Shown here one piece after another: positions 1-9,140 of a DNA stretch of 64,000 nt (its first letter is position 1; every line of letters begins with the position of its first letter). The notes beneath the pieces are model-generated. The model was not told the origin of the DNA. It was given only the letters and a program-made list of their open reading frames with translations, and searched no databases. The DNA comes from Nitrincola lacisaponensis (lineage in GTDB: Bacteria > Pseudomonadota > Gammaproteobacteria > Pseudomonadales > Balneatricaceae). The stretch is taken from the NCBI RefSeq assembly GCF_000691225.1, contig NZ_JMSZ01000016.1, forward strand, positions 186,001 to 250,000, in the 5' to 3' direction. The position numbers and the translations under genes are program-made.

Positions 1-2469
1 GCGACCCTGTTGAACTATGAGCAAGGCCAGACTATCAGCCAGTTTGCCGGAGTGGTCTTTACCCGTCCAGAACGCACAGAAATACGTCAGTTAAGTGATC
101 TGAAAGGATTAACCATCGCAACGCCATCACAGCAATCGCTGGCGGCTTATCAGATGCAGGCTGTGGAGCTGAAACAGCAGGGTCTGGATCTTGATACAGA
201 TATTGTCTGGCTGGAAACAGGATTGCCACTGACCAGTGTGATGGATGCGGTGATGTCCGGAGCGGCAGATGCCGGGTTTATGCGGGCGGGTGTACTGGAG
301 AAGTTGCAACAGCAGGGACAGATCTCGCCCGGAGTTTTCCGTGTAGTGGCGCCAAGGCAAGTGGCCGGGTTTCCCTGGATTACCAGTACCCGGCTTTATC
401 CCGAATGGCCCTTTGCGGCCCTTGCACATACGGATACGGATGTGGTTCGTCAGGTCACGGCCGCATTGCTGAACCTGCCAGTGAATAGCCCTGTTACGCA
501 GCAGATCGGCATTGCTGGTTTTACCATCCCCGGAGACTATCGTGGTATAGATCGTTTGCTGCAGGATTTGCGGTTACCACCCTTTGATCAGTCTCCGCCC
601 ATTTCATTGCAACAGATCTGGCTGCAATGGCAACTTTACTGGCTGCTGCTGATTCTCTGTGCAGCGGCGTTACTGGCCTTTGCTGTAATCATATTGAAAC
701 GTAAAAACCGTCACCTGGCGATTACCCAGCAGACTAATCAGCAGATTACGGCACAGTTGCGAGAGAATGAGGCACTGTTAAACCATGCGCAGCAGGTCGC
801 CCGTATTGGCAGTTGGGATTACGATCTGCAGACCGAACTGTTTAACTGCACAGATCAGATGCGTCTGATGTTTGGTTTGACGGCTGATCAGCCGATACGG
901 ATTGATGATTTTATTGCACGTATTGCTGAAGAGGATCGTGCCTACGCACTTAAAGCCTGGGACACCGCTCTGAAAAAGGGCCGTGATTACGAAATGGACT
1001 ACCGTGTACAGGTTGGACACGAGCTGCGCTGGTTTCATGAACGCCTGCATGTCATTCGTAATACCCGGGGCGACATGGTACGTCTGTTGGGTACTGTTCA
1101 GGATGTAACAGATAAGGTTGAGTATGAACAACACATTGAGTCCTTGGCATTTAACGATGCTCTGACCAAAATCCCCAATCGAGCCTGGTTGCATGAAGCA
1201 TTGGATAAGTTACTGCGTCAACGTAATGTGCGGCCTCATTCTGCAGTGTTGGTACTTTTAAATATTGATCGCTTCAAAACCATCAATAATGCCAGGGGCA
1301 GTCGTTTTGGTGACGGACTGCTATGTGCTATTGGTGAGCGCCTGCAAGGCTGTGAGTTGCTTGATGTATCGGTCAAGGTGGCACGTATAGCCGGTGATGA
1401 GTTTGCGGTTTTGTTGCAGTCGGATCGTTTGGTTGAGTTGTCAGTGAACAGGCTGGAAGCGCTGCTGGCAGAACATTGTCAAGCGTTGTTTGCACAACCT
1501 TTCATGGTTGACGAAGAGCCTGTCAGTGTGACGGCAAGTGCCGGAGTGACTCGCTTTCCGGAGCTGGATGATCCCCTGAGTGCTGAACAGGTTTTTCAAC
1601 GGGCCAGCATGGCGTTGACGCATTCCCGTCTGGAAGGTGGTGGTCAACTGAGCTTTTATGAGTCGCCGATGAGTGAGGCAGCAGGTTATCGCTTCCGTCT
1701 GGAACGTGATTTGAGTCGTGCTGTGCAGCAAAACCAGCTGCGTCTGTTTATGCAGCCTCAGTTTGATGTGCAGGGTCGTAAGCGCGCGGCTGAATTGCTG
1801 TTACGCTGGGAACATCCGGAGCTGGGTATGATATCCCCGGCAGACTTTATCCCGATTGCCGAGTCGTCCAATTTGATTGTTGATCTGGATGTCTGGGTTC
1901 TGGATCAGGCGTGCCAACTTATCCGTCAGGCAGCTATTCAGGGCGTTGAGTTGTGCCTGGCCGTGAATATCAGTCCACGGCATTTCTGCAAACAGTCTTT
2001 TGTGCCCTGGATGCAGTCTGTACTGGAACAGCAGCAGATCAATCCCCGGCAGTTAATGCTGGAAGTGACGGAAGGGCTGTTTCTGAATAACATCGAGGAT
2101 GTGTGCGCCAAAATGCAGGCTTTGCGCCGTCTGGGTGTTTCCTTCTCAATCGACGATTTTGGTACGGGGTACTCCTCTTTGGCGTATCTCAAGCGTTTAC
2201 CGGTCAATGAAATCAAAATTGATCGCAGTTTTGTTCAGGATGCGCCGCGTGATACCGAAGATGCCGCGTTGATTGAAGCCATCCTGGCAGTGGCCGATAA
2301 AATGCAGTTACAGGTGGTGGCAGAAGGGGTGGAAACCCTGGAACAGGCAGAATTCCTGAAAGCCCGCAGTCAGTCTATTCTGTTTCAGGGGTATTTCTAT
2401 GGTCGGCCTGCTCCGGTACAGGAATGGCTGATGCGCTGGCAAAACAGCGAACAGGCCGAGTCTGTCTGA
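1..2469 (+). CDS. PhnD-like/PAS/GGDEF/EAL cyclic-di-GMP signalling protein (5' partial)
   Basis: The frame is open to the first base, so the true start lies upstream. About 820 residues are visible. In order: a PhnD/type-2 periplasmic-binding domain (to about residue 195), one membrane helix (about 208-230), a PAS domain with PAC-like end (about 255-370), GGDEF (about 378-545) and EAL (about 555-800), counted from the TTG at base 10. The GGDEF signature reads AGDEF (461-465) and the EAL signature reads ELL at 595-597. The catalytic context DDFGTGYSS and AEGVE is intact, so phosphodiesterase activity is likely and cyclase activity uncertain. The layout suggests a ligand bound in the periplasm controls cyclic-di-GMP turnover in the cytoplasm. 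Confidence 0.9.
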   Translation, partial: ATLLNYEQGQTISQFAGVVFTRPERTEIRQLSDLKGLTIATPSQQSLAAYQMQAVELKQQGLDLDTDIVWLETGLPLTSVMDAVMSGAADAGFMRAGVLEKLQQQGQISPGVFRVVAPRQVAGFPWITSTRLYPEWPFAALAHTDTDVVRQVTAALLNLPVNSPVTQQIGIAGFTIPGDYRGIDRLLQDLRLPPFDQSPPISLQQIWLQWQLYWLLLILCAAALLAFAVIILKRKNRHLAITQQTNQQITAQLRENEALLNHAQQVARIGSWDYDLQTELFNCTDQMRLMFGLTADQPIRIDDFIARIAEEDRAYALKAWDTALKKGRDYEMDYRVQVGHELRWFHERLHVIRNTRGDMVRLLGTVQDVTDKVEYEQHIESLAFNDALTKIPNRAWLHEALDKLLRQRNVRPHSAVLVLLNIDRFKTINNARGSRFGDGLLCAIGERLQGCELLDVSVKVARIAGDEFAVLLQSDRLVELSVNRLEALLAEHCQALFAQPFMVDEEPVSVTASAGVTRFPELDDPLSAEQVFQRASMALTHSRLEGGGQLSFYESPMSEAAGYRFRLERDLSRAVQQNQLRLFMQPQFDVQGRKRAAELLLRWEHPELGMISPADFIPIAESSNLIVDLDVWVLDQACQLIRQAAIQGVELCLAVNISPRHFCKQSFVPWMQSVLEQQQINPRQLMLEVTEGLFLNNIEDVCAKMQALRRLGVSFSIDDFGTGYSSLAYLKRLPVNEIKIDRSFVQDAPRDTEDAALIEAILAVADKMQLQVVAEGVETLEQAEFLKARSQSILFQGYFYGRPAPVQEWLMRWQNSEQAESV

Positions 2470-2471
2470 GG

Positions 2472-3347
2472 TTATTGGCGAATCTGATCTGCCAGAAACT
2501 CGATAAAGGTCCGGTTGGCACGTGACAGGTATCCCCCTTTGCGCCAGGCCAGTGACAAGTCCAGCAATACGGGCTGCTCAAAAGGACGAGCCACCAGTGC
2601 CGGTTCGTCACGTATCACCATTTGCAACAGTGTTGAAATGCCAAAACCCTGCTTGACGATCTGTTTGATCAGTGGGATCAGATTGGTTTCAAAGCCAATA
2701 TGAGGCTGCAGTCCGGTTTCCTTGAGCAGGCGATTGATCACTTCGCGGTGAAAATAGCCCTCTTTGAACAGTACCAGCTCCTGAGCAAAAAAGTCCTGGG
2801 GCGAGATGCGTTCACAGCTGGCCAGAGGGTGATCGTCGGCCATCACCACCATCATCTCTTCACGTAAAAACGGGCAGACCTCCAGCTCTGATGCGGCTGA
2901 GTCCTCGACGATGACGCCAATATCTATCTCACCGCTAAGCAACATCTGCTGCAGCTTGCGGGTGCCCGCTTCAATCACCGAGATCTGTAAATCCGGATAA
3001 CGGTGACGAAATGCCATCAAAATAGGGGGGAAGTAGTAAGAACCCAGCATGCCTGGAATGCCGATGCGAACCTCGCCACGTTTCAGTCCACTCAACTCCT
3101 GCATGGCCAGTTCGGCTTCCTCTGCAGCCATCAGAACGCGTCGGGCATGCATCAGTAACTCACGGCCTTCATCGGTCAGACTGATTTGGCGGTCATGGCG
3201 GTGAAAAAGGGAAATTTCCAGCGTTTGCTCCAGCTTCTGAATGGCCATGCTGACCGCCGGTTGTGCCAGATGGAGCTGCTCAGCAGCAGCCGTAAAGCTG
3301 CCCAGCTCAGCCACTTTGACGAAATAGCGCAGATGTTTAAGGTTCAT
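2472..3347 (-). CDS. LysR-family regulator, YnfL-like
   Basis: 291 residues when started at the ATG that gives MNLKHLRYF, the usual beginning of the LysR winged helix-turn-helix. A start nine codons earlier is possible but would not fit the family. The N-terminal HTH (LGSFTAAAEQLHLAQPAVS) is followed by a type-2 substrate-binding effector domain. It is transcribed away from an MFS exporter gene, the same arrangement as E. coli ynfL-ynfM, so it probably controls that transporter and itself. The effector is unknown. It converges with the upstream cyclic-di-GMP gene with only two bases between the stop codons. Confidence 0.9.
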   Translation of the reverse strand: MNLKHLRYFVKVAELGSFTAAAEQLHLAQPAVSMAIQKLEQTLEISLFHRHDRQISLTDEGRELLMHARRVLMAAEEAELAMQELSGLKRGEVRIGIPGMLGSYYFPPILMAFRHRYPDLQISVIEAGTRKLQQMLLSGEIDIGVIVEDSAASELEVCPFLREEMMVVMADDHPLASCERISPQDFFAQELVLFKEGYFHREVINRLLKETGLQPHIGFETNLIPLIKQIVKQGFGISTLLQMVIRDEPALVARPFEQPVLLDLSLAWRKGGYLSRANRTFIEFLADQIRQ

Positions 3348-3442
3348 ATCACTTTCTCTTATCGTATCTATCATTAGTATATATTTTTATGATGATGATG
3401 TCAGCGCTAAACTCATGTCATTCCGATAGTGAGGTGTGCCGT
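3348..3442. promoter_or_regulatory. Divergent LysR/MFS control region
   Basis: This 95-bp AT-rich gap separates the divergent regulator and exporter genes. It holds an inverted repeat ATCAT (3370-3374) and ATGAT (3389-3393) around a TA-rich centre, a layout compatible with a LysR-type site. Binding is an inference from position. Confidence 0.4.
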
Positions 3443-4648
3443 ATGATTGACAGCAGCAGTCCACAGTTTTGGCGTGCCACGCTGGCGCTTTGTCTGGCAT
3501 CTTTCATCATATTTGCCAATCTGCACGGTATGCAGCCTCTGCTGCCGATGATGGCTGAAAGCTTTGGACGTACGGAGCTGGAAATCAGTCATGCGTATAC
3601 CATTGCCACACTTGTGTTGGGGTTGGCGCTGTTACTCTATGGTCCGCTATCAGATGCCCTGGGGCGTCGTGGCATACTGTTGCTGACACTGGCAGGCGTG
3701 GCATTGACTACCTTGGGGCTGGCCTGGGTGCAGGACTATAACCAGCTTTTCTGGATGCGTGCCCTGCAGGGATTTTTCCTGGCAGGTGTGCCGGCGGTGG
3801 CTATTGCCTATATGGGAGATGAATTCAGCCGTCCGGCGATGGTTACGGCAGTAGGCTTGTATATTGCGGGTAACTCTCTTGGCGGTGTAACTGGCCGTTT
3901 GTTGGCTGGTGCGATAGGTGATTGGCTCGATTGGCCGGATGTTTTTCTGCTGCTGGGTGTTGCCAGTATCGCCGGTTTGCTTCTGGTGGTGTGGCTGTTG
4001 CCTGCGTCTCAGCACTTCAAGGCGGTTGCATTTCGTCCCACACGTATGTCACGTGATCTGCTCAGTCATTTGCGTAACCCGTTGCTGTTGATTGCCTATC
4101 TGATTGGAGGCCTTAATTTTCTGGTCTTTCTGAATCAATACACTTACATCACCTTTGTGTTGGCAGCTGAACCCTATCAGCTTTCAGCAACCTGGATCGG
4201 ACTGTTGTTTATGACCTATCTGACCGGTACAGTCGGATCCTTGTTATCGGGGCGTTTGAGTCGGCGCTTTTCAGCTCCTTTGTGTATGGCGACAGGCATT
4301 ATGATCCTGATGCTGGGCAGTTTGCTGACGCTGATGGATACCCTGCCAGCCATCATTGCCGGTTTCTTTATTAACAGCTTCGGTTTTTTTCTCACCCATT
4401 CAGTGGCCAGCAGTTGGGTCAGCCAGCATGCGCGACATGCACGGGCCAGTGCTTCGGCCCTCTATCTGGTGTTCTATTACGTGGGAGCCAGTGTCGGCGG
4501 TTTTTACCTGCACCCTTTCTGGTCGCTGGCTGGCTGGACAGGCGTGGTGGCGGGTTCCTTGTTGATCTTTGCCGTCACCCTGGGGTGTGCGATGATACTC
4601 TTCTACTGGCAGCGCTCAGAGAAGGCATGGGTTGTGTCCAATTCATAA
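3443..4648 (+). CDS. MFS exporter, YnfM-like
   Basis: 401 residues, about 12 membrane helices. The A-loop motif GPLSDALGRRG and the region LYIAGNSLGGVTGRLLAG, with HSVASSW in the second half, closely resemble E. coli YnfM, a major-facilitator exporter of the acriflavine/sugar-efflux type. The start chosen is the ATG at 3443, preceded by GTGAGG at a good distance. An in-frame ATG 18 codons upstream lies in the control region and has no ribosome site. The gene is divergent from a LysR regulator and followed closely by an acylpyruvate hydrolase gene. The substrate is unknown. Confidence 0.87.
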   Translation: MIDSSSPQFWRATLALCLASFIIFANLHGMQPLLPMMAESFGRTELEISHAYTIATLVLGLALLLYGPLSDALGRRGILLLTLAGVALTTLGLAWVQDYNQLFWMRALQGFFLAGVPAVAIAYMGDEFSRPAMVTAVGLYIAGNSLGGVTGRLLAGAIGDWLDWPDVFLLLGVASIAGLLLVVWLLPASQHFKAVAFRPTRMSRDLLSHLRNPLLLIAYLIGGLNFLVFLNQYTYITFVLAAEPYQLSATWIGLLFMTYLTGTVGSLLSGRLSRRFSAPLCMATGIMILMLGSLLTLMDTLPAIIAGFFINSFGFFLTHSVASSWVSQHARHARASASALYLVFYYVGASVGGFYLHPFWSLAGWTGVVAGSLLIFAVTLGCAMILFYWQRSEKAWVVSNS

Positions 4649-4667
4649 TATAAAACAGGAGAAGTCG

Positions 4668-5327
4668 ATGGGATATCAGCATCAGTTGACGGCAGGAAGT
4701 TGCGATCTGCCAGTGGGTAAAGTGGTCTGTGTGGGCCGTAACTATGCCGAACATGCGCGTGAATTGAATAATCCGCTACCAGATGAGCCGTTGTTGTTTA
4801 TCAAACCATCCACGGCTATTCAGCCGATGCAGCAGGCTATCGTGATACCTGAGGGGCGTGGCGGACTGCATTATGAAACCGAAGTGGCAGTACTGATCGG
4901 AGCCCCTCTGACCCGAGCGACCCAGGCTGAAGCGTCTGCGGCGATTACGGGTGTTGGACTGGCGCTGGATCTGACACTGAGGGATTTGCAAACCAGTCTG
5001 AAGAACAAGGGGTTGCCCTGGGAAAAGGCCAAGGCCTTTGATGGCAGCTGCTGTTTATCGCCTTTTGTCGCGGCAAACACGGTCAATTTGCAGTCTTTGC
5101 CTGTGAAACTGTGGATCAATGATGTCCTGCGTCAGGACGGCAACACGGATCAGATGCTGCGTTCGGTTACAGCGCTGGTGGCACATATCAGTGAATGGTT
5201 TACCCTGTTGCCAGGTGATGTGGTACTGACGGGTACTCCCGCTGGAGTTGGAGAGTTACAGGCTGGCGACCAGTTAAACCTGCAACTCGGTGATATGCTG
5301 AGCGCTGCTACCCGGGTAGAAAACTGA
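4668..5327 (+). CDS. ycgM: Fumarylacetoacetate hydrolase family protein, YcgM/FAHD1-like
   Basis: 219 residues. The fold signatures VVCVGRNYAEHARE, LFIKPSTA, the metal-binding HYETEVAVLIG and GDVVLTGTPAGVG are all present, and the whole length matches E. coli YcgM. Members act as acylpyruvases or oxaloacetate tautomerase/decarboxylases with Mg2+. The start is the ATG at 4668 behind AGGAG; a longer frame beginning at 4632 would run into the MFS gene. It lies 19 bases after the MFS stop, so it is probably cotranscribed with it and may come under the same LysR regulator. Confidence 0.9.
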   Translation: MGYQHQLTAGSCDLPVGKVVCVGRNYAEHARELNNPLPDEPLLFIKPSTAIQPMQQAIVIPEGRGGLHYETEVAVLIGAPLTRATQAEASAAITGVGLALDLTLRDLQTSLKNKGLPWEKAKAFDGSCCLSPFVAANTVNLQSLPVKLWINDVLRQDGNTDQMLRSVTALVAHISEWFTLLPGDVVLTGTPAGVGELQAGDQLNLQLGDMLSAATRVEN

Positions 5328-5478
5328 CCCATCGGCAGATGTTTCTGACGTATTGCTGACAAGTTTGTAACTGTCTTTATTATCAAACGCTAAATCAATA
5401 CTAATGGTATAGGATTAAGTGATTAACACCTGACATTAAAACTGCTAAGGTGCCCTAAATACTCATGGGGAGCAGGCG

Positions 5479-7422
5479 TTGGGTCATCTACAAGCAGAGC
5501 AGTTGCGACAGAAAATCCTGCGCTTCGTGGCAGTCGCTATTCTACTGACCGGGATACTGGTCAGTGGTATGGCGGTGACGCAGCTTTATTCTGAAACCCG
5601 GCGCCATACCGAATTGCTGACATCCGTCAACCTGCTACATCAGGCACAACGTGTTGATCAGCGCTTGCAGCGTCTGGGGGAAGCCAGAAGTGGTGATACG
5701 CGCCTGGATACTGCGATGCAACGTGGTCTGCGTACAGAGTTGCAGTCTGCAGCATTTGTGATCCCGGATGCGCATCAGTACTTGCTCCATCTCCCGAGCG
5801 GTGATCATCTTGAACTGAGTGTTGAAACATCATCCAGCTTGCCGCTGACCTCATTGTTAGCGCGCTTTTCAACAGAGCAGCCAGCCCATCAGTTTACCGA
5901 ACAGGGACAGTGGGTATTTTTCCAGCCTCTGCCTTTGCATCATAGCTGGGCGTTAATCACTCTGATTCCAGCCCGCCAGGTTGCTTTGCCTGCGTATCGT
6001 GTTTTAGCCAGTGCACTGCTTGTCATACTGTTTGTTTTGATGGCAGGAATGCTGTTGGCGACGCGTGCAATACGTCCGTTATTGCAACAAATGGATCTCT
6101 CGGAAAAGCGCCTGCGCCACTTGACGGAGTATGATCAGTTGACCGGGTTGCCGAACTGGTCGCAACTGCACAGTCGGTTAGGTGAGCGTCTGGCTCAGGC
6201 GGCGCAGGATCCGACACAGCAGCTGGCCGTCTTGTTTATTAACCTTAACCGCTTCAAAGTCATTAATGAGAGTCTCGGGCATGAGGCCGGAAATCAGGCC
6301 CTGCGTCAGGTAGCCGAGCGTTTGCAGCAACTGTTGCCTGCAGGTGATCTGTTGGCGCGCGCCACAGGTGATGAATTCCTGATGTGTGTCCAGATTTGTG
6401 AGGGGCAACCCGAGATCGAGCCTCTGGTACAGCGAATACTGATCAGCTTGAAACAGCCTTTGGTGATCCAGCAAAAGACAGTCTATCTGGATGCAACGAT
6501 TGGTATCAGCTTGTTTCCGGACCATGCACCCGAAGCAGAAACCCTGCTACAGCATGCTGATGCGGCGCAGATGCGAGCCCGTCAGTCTGGGCAGGGGCGT
6601 TATCAGTTTTATGAAGCTGACATGAGTGCACGCAGTCTGGACAGGTTTGAACTGGAAACGGATTTGCGTGCCGCCATGCAGCGTCAGGAGTTTGAGCTTT
6701 TCTATCAGCCCCAGATTGACTTGCAAACGGGTGAGGTATCCGGTGCGGAAGCCCTGATTCGCTGGAATCACCCGACCCGGGGCCGGGTGCCACCGGATCA
6801 GTTTATCCCGATTGCTGAAGAAACCGGCCTGATTCATCCCATTGGTCAGTGGGTTCTGGAAGAGGCCTGTCGACAGGCATGTCTATGGCAGGAAGAAGGG
6901 CATGAGTTGAAAGTGTCGGTGAATCTGTCGGCGCTACAGTTAAATAATGGTGATATTGTCGATGTTGTTCGCCAGGTGTTGCAACAGACGGGTCTGTCTT
7001 CACGCTGGCTGGAGCTGGAACTAACCGAAAGCTACCTGTTCGAGAATTTCAGTCGCAGTGCCAGAGTCCTCAAACGCTTGCGCTTGCTGGGTGTCTCTTT
7101 GGCGCTGGATGATTTTGGTACCGGCTATTCTTCGCTGAGTTATCTGCGTCGACTGACATTGCATCGTCTCAAGATCGACCGCAGTTTTGTCAAGGGGCTG
7201 CCCGATGATCCGGGTGATCTGGCGATCGTGAACACCATTATTGCCATGGCGAAAAGCCTGTCACTGGAAGTGGTTGCCGAGGGTGTGGAAACAGCCCAGC
7301 AGCATCAGTCCCTGCTGGCATTGGGTTGCCATACCAGCCAGGGCTATTATTATGCCGCACCTGAATCCGCACAGGCGTTCCGGCATCGATTGGCCACTTT
7401 TCGACGGGCGGAGCAGTACTAA
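5479..7422 (+). CDS. Membrane GGDEF/EAL protein, probable cyclic-di-GMP phosphodiesterase
   Basis: 647 residues with a TTG start at 5479 behind GGGGAGCAG. A membrane helix (about 14-36), a periplasmic sensor region of about 135 residues, a second helix (about 171-194), GGDEF (about 205-375) and EAL (about 395-640) follow. The GGDEF signature is TGDEF at 296-300, so cyclase activity is doubtful. The EAL motif is complete (EALIRW, E424), with DDFGTGYSS and AEGVET also intact, which predicts active hydrolysis. It stands alone, with 116 bases before the next gene. The periplasmic domain matches no family I can name. Confidence 0.9.
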   Translation: MGHLQAEQLRQKILRFVAVAILLTGILVSGMAVTQLYSETRRHTELLTSVNLLHQAQRVDQRLQRLGEARSGDTRLDTAMQRGLRTELQSAAFVIPDAHQYLLHLPSGDHLELSVETSSSLPLTSLLARFSTEQPAHQFTEQGQWVFFQPLPLHHSWALITLIPARQVALPAYRVLASALLVILFVLMAGMLLATRAIRPLLQQMDLSEKRLRHLTEYDQLTGLPNWSQLHSRLGERLAQAAQDPTQQLAVLFINLNRFKVINESLGHEAGNQALRQVAERLQQLLPAGDLLARATGDEFLMCVQICEGQPEIEPLVQRILISLKQPLVIQQKTVYLDATIGISLFPDHAPEAETLLQHADAAQMRARQSGQGRYQFYEADMSARSLDRFELETDLRAAMQRQEFELFYQPQIDLQTGEVSGAEALIRWNHPTRGRVPPDQFIPIAEETGLIHPIGQWVLEEACRQACLWQEEGHELKVSVNLSALQLNNGDIVDVVRQVLQQTGLSSRWLELELTESYLFENFSRSARVLKRLRLLGVSLALDDFGTGYSSLSYLRRLTLHRLKIDRSFVKGLPDDPGDLAIVNTIIAMAKSLSLEVVAEGVETAQQHQSLLALGCHTSQGYYYAAPESAQAFRHRLATFRRAEQY

Positions 7423-7538
7423 AGTACTGGTTTTTTCAGTGCTGATGCAGGATGGTCAGGCGTATCTTTCAATCGTTACTATCAGGGTCTCTCAAGTGAT
7501 TGCTTCGGTCACAACCTATAACAACAAGAGGCTCTATC

Positions 7539-9059
7539 ATGATATATGCACAACCTGGGCAGCAAGGTGCCCTTATCTCCCCAAAATCCCGTTATGAAAA
7601 CTTCATTGGTGGCCAGTGGGTCGCACCAGTGAAAGGACAGTATTTTAAAAATATCTCTCCGGTGACAGGTGAGTCTTTCTGTGAAATCCCTCGTTCCACA
7701 GCCGAAGATATCGAACTGGCACTGGATGCTGCCCATGCTGCGAAGGCCGCCTGGGGGGCTACCTCCGTTACTCAGCGCTCCAATCTGTTGCTGAAAATTG
7801 CTGATCGTCTGGAGCAGAATCTGGAAATCATGGCCGTTGCAGAAACCTGGGATAACGGCAAAGCGGTACGTGAAACGCTGAATGCCGATGTGCCACTGGC
7901 AGTGGACCACTTCCGTTATTTTGCCGGTGCCATTCGGGCGCAGGAAGGTTCAATCGGAGAGATTGACCACAATACCGTGGCCTATCATTTCCATGAGCCA
8001 CTGGGTGTTGTTGGACAGATTATTCCATGGAATTTCCCGCTGCTGATGGCTGCGTGGAAGCTGGCTCCTGCTCTGGCGACAGGTAATTGTATTGTCCTGA
8101 AACCGGCTGAGCAGACGCCCTGGTCAATCCTGGTCTTTATGGAACTGGTTGCTGATCTGCTGCCACCGGGTGTATTGAATGTGGTCAACGGTTACGGCGC
8201 AGAGGCCGGTCAGGCGCTGGCGACCAGCAAACGTATCGCCAAAATAGCCTTCACCGGTTCTACTCCGGTGGGAGCGCATATCCTGAAGTGTGCGGCAGAA
8301 AACATTATTCCGTCGACGGTTGAGTTGGGTGGCAAGTCTCCCAACATCTTCTTCAAGGATGTGATGGACTTTGAAGATAACTACCTGAGCAAATGTATTG
8401 AAGGTGTGGTGCTGGCGTTCTTTAACCAGGGCGAAGTGTGTACCTGTCCGTCTCGCCTGCTGGTGCAGGAAGATATCTACGATGAGTTTATTGCCAAGGT
8501 CATCGAACGCACCAAGCTGATCAAGCGTGGTAATCCGCTGGATACCGAGGTCATGGTAGGTGCGCAGGCGTCTGAAGAACAGTTCAAGAAAATTCTGGGC
8601 TACTTCGATATTGGCCGTGATGAGGGCGCAGAAATCCTTATCGGTGGTGGCAAGGAGCAGCTGGATACCAGTCTCAATCAGGGCTTCTATATCCAGCCGA
8701 CGCTGATCAAAGGCCACAATAAAATGCGTGTGTTCCAGGAAGAGATTTTTGGTCCGGTGGTCTCTGTGACTACCTTCAAAGATGAAGCTGAAGCCCTGGC
8801 GATTGCCAACGATTCCGAGTTTGGTCTGGGTGCCGGTTTGTGGACCCGTGACATGAACCGTGCCTATCGTATGGGACGTGGTATTGAAGCGGGTCGCGTG
8901 TGGACCAACTGTTATCACCATTATCCGGCTCATGCAGCCTTTGGTGGTTACAAAAAATCCGGTGTCGGGCGTGAAAACCACAAGATGATGCTGAACCACT
9001 ATCAGCAGACCAAAAACCTGCTGGTCAGCTACGATGTCAATCCGATGGGATTCTTCTGA
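7539..9059 (+). CDS. exaC: NAD-dependent aldehyde dehydrogenase, ExaC/AcoD type
   Basis: 506 residues. The start ATG at 7539 follows AGAGG; a longer in-frame reading upstream is not needed. Family landmarks are [22 protein letters not shown], the general base in VELGGKSPN (E262) and the catalytic cysteine in [11 protein letters not shown] (C301). The extended spacing between base and nucleophile fits the ExaC/AldB branch, which oxidises acetaldehyde and similar aldehydes. A strong terminator follows. In Pseudomonas aeruginosa exaC sits near the NosP-NahK pair, and the same neighbours are found here, which supports a role in alcohol or aldehyde oxidation. Confidence 0.9.
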   Translation: MIYAQPGQQGALISPKSRYENFIGGQWVAPVKGQYFKNISPVTGESFCEIPRSTAEDIELALDAAHAAKAAWGATSVTQRSNLLLKIADRLEQNLEIMAVAETWDNGKAVRETLNADVPLAVDHFRYFAGAIRAQEGSIGEIDHNTVAYHFHEPLGVVGQIIPWNFPLLMAAWKLAPALATGNCIVLKPAEQTPWSILVFMELVADLLPPGVLNVVNGYGAEAGQALATSKRIAKIAFTGSTPVGAHILKCAAENIIPSTVELGGKSPNIFFKDVMDFEDNYLSKCIEGVVLAFFNQGEVCTCPSRLLVQEDIYDEFIAKVIERTKLIKRGNPLDTEVMVGAQASEEQFKKILGYFDIGRDEGAEILIGGGKEQLDTSLNQGFYIQPTLIKGHNKMRVFQEEIFGPVVSVTTFKDEAEALAIANDSEFGLGAGLWTRDMNRAYRMGRGIEAGRVWTNCYHHYPAHAAFGGYKKSGVGRENHKMMLNHYQQTKNLLVSYDVNPMGFF

Positions 9060-9089
9060 TCTGAATTCCGTGACATAACCGCTATACTG

Positions 9090-9120
9090 AAAACGCCTGT
9101 CCAATGACAGGCGTTTTACT
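9090..9120 (+). terminator. Intrinsic terminator after exaC
   Basis: A 12-bp stem AAAACGCCTGTC / GACAGGCGTTTT with a CAAT loop, followed by ACTTTC. It separates exaC from the FIST gene. Confidence 0.85.
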
Positions 9121-9140
9121 TTCAAGACTGAGTTTGAGCC

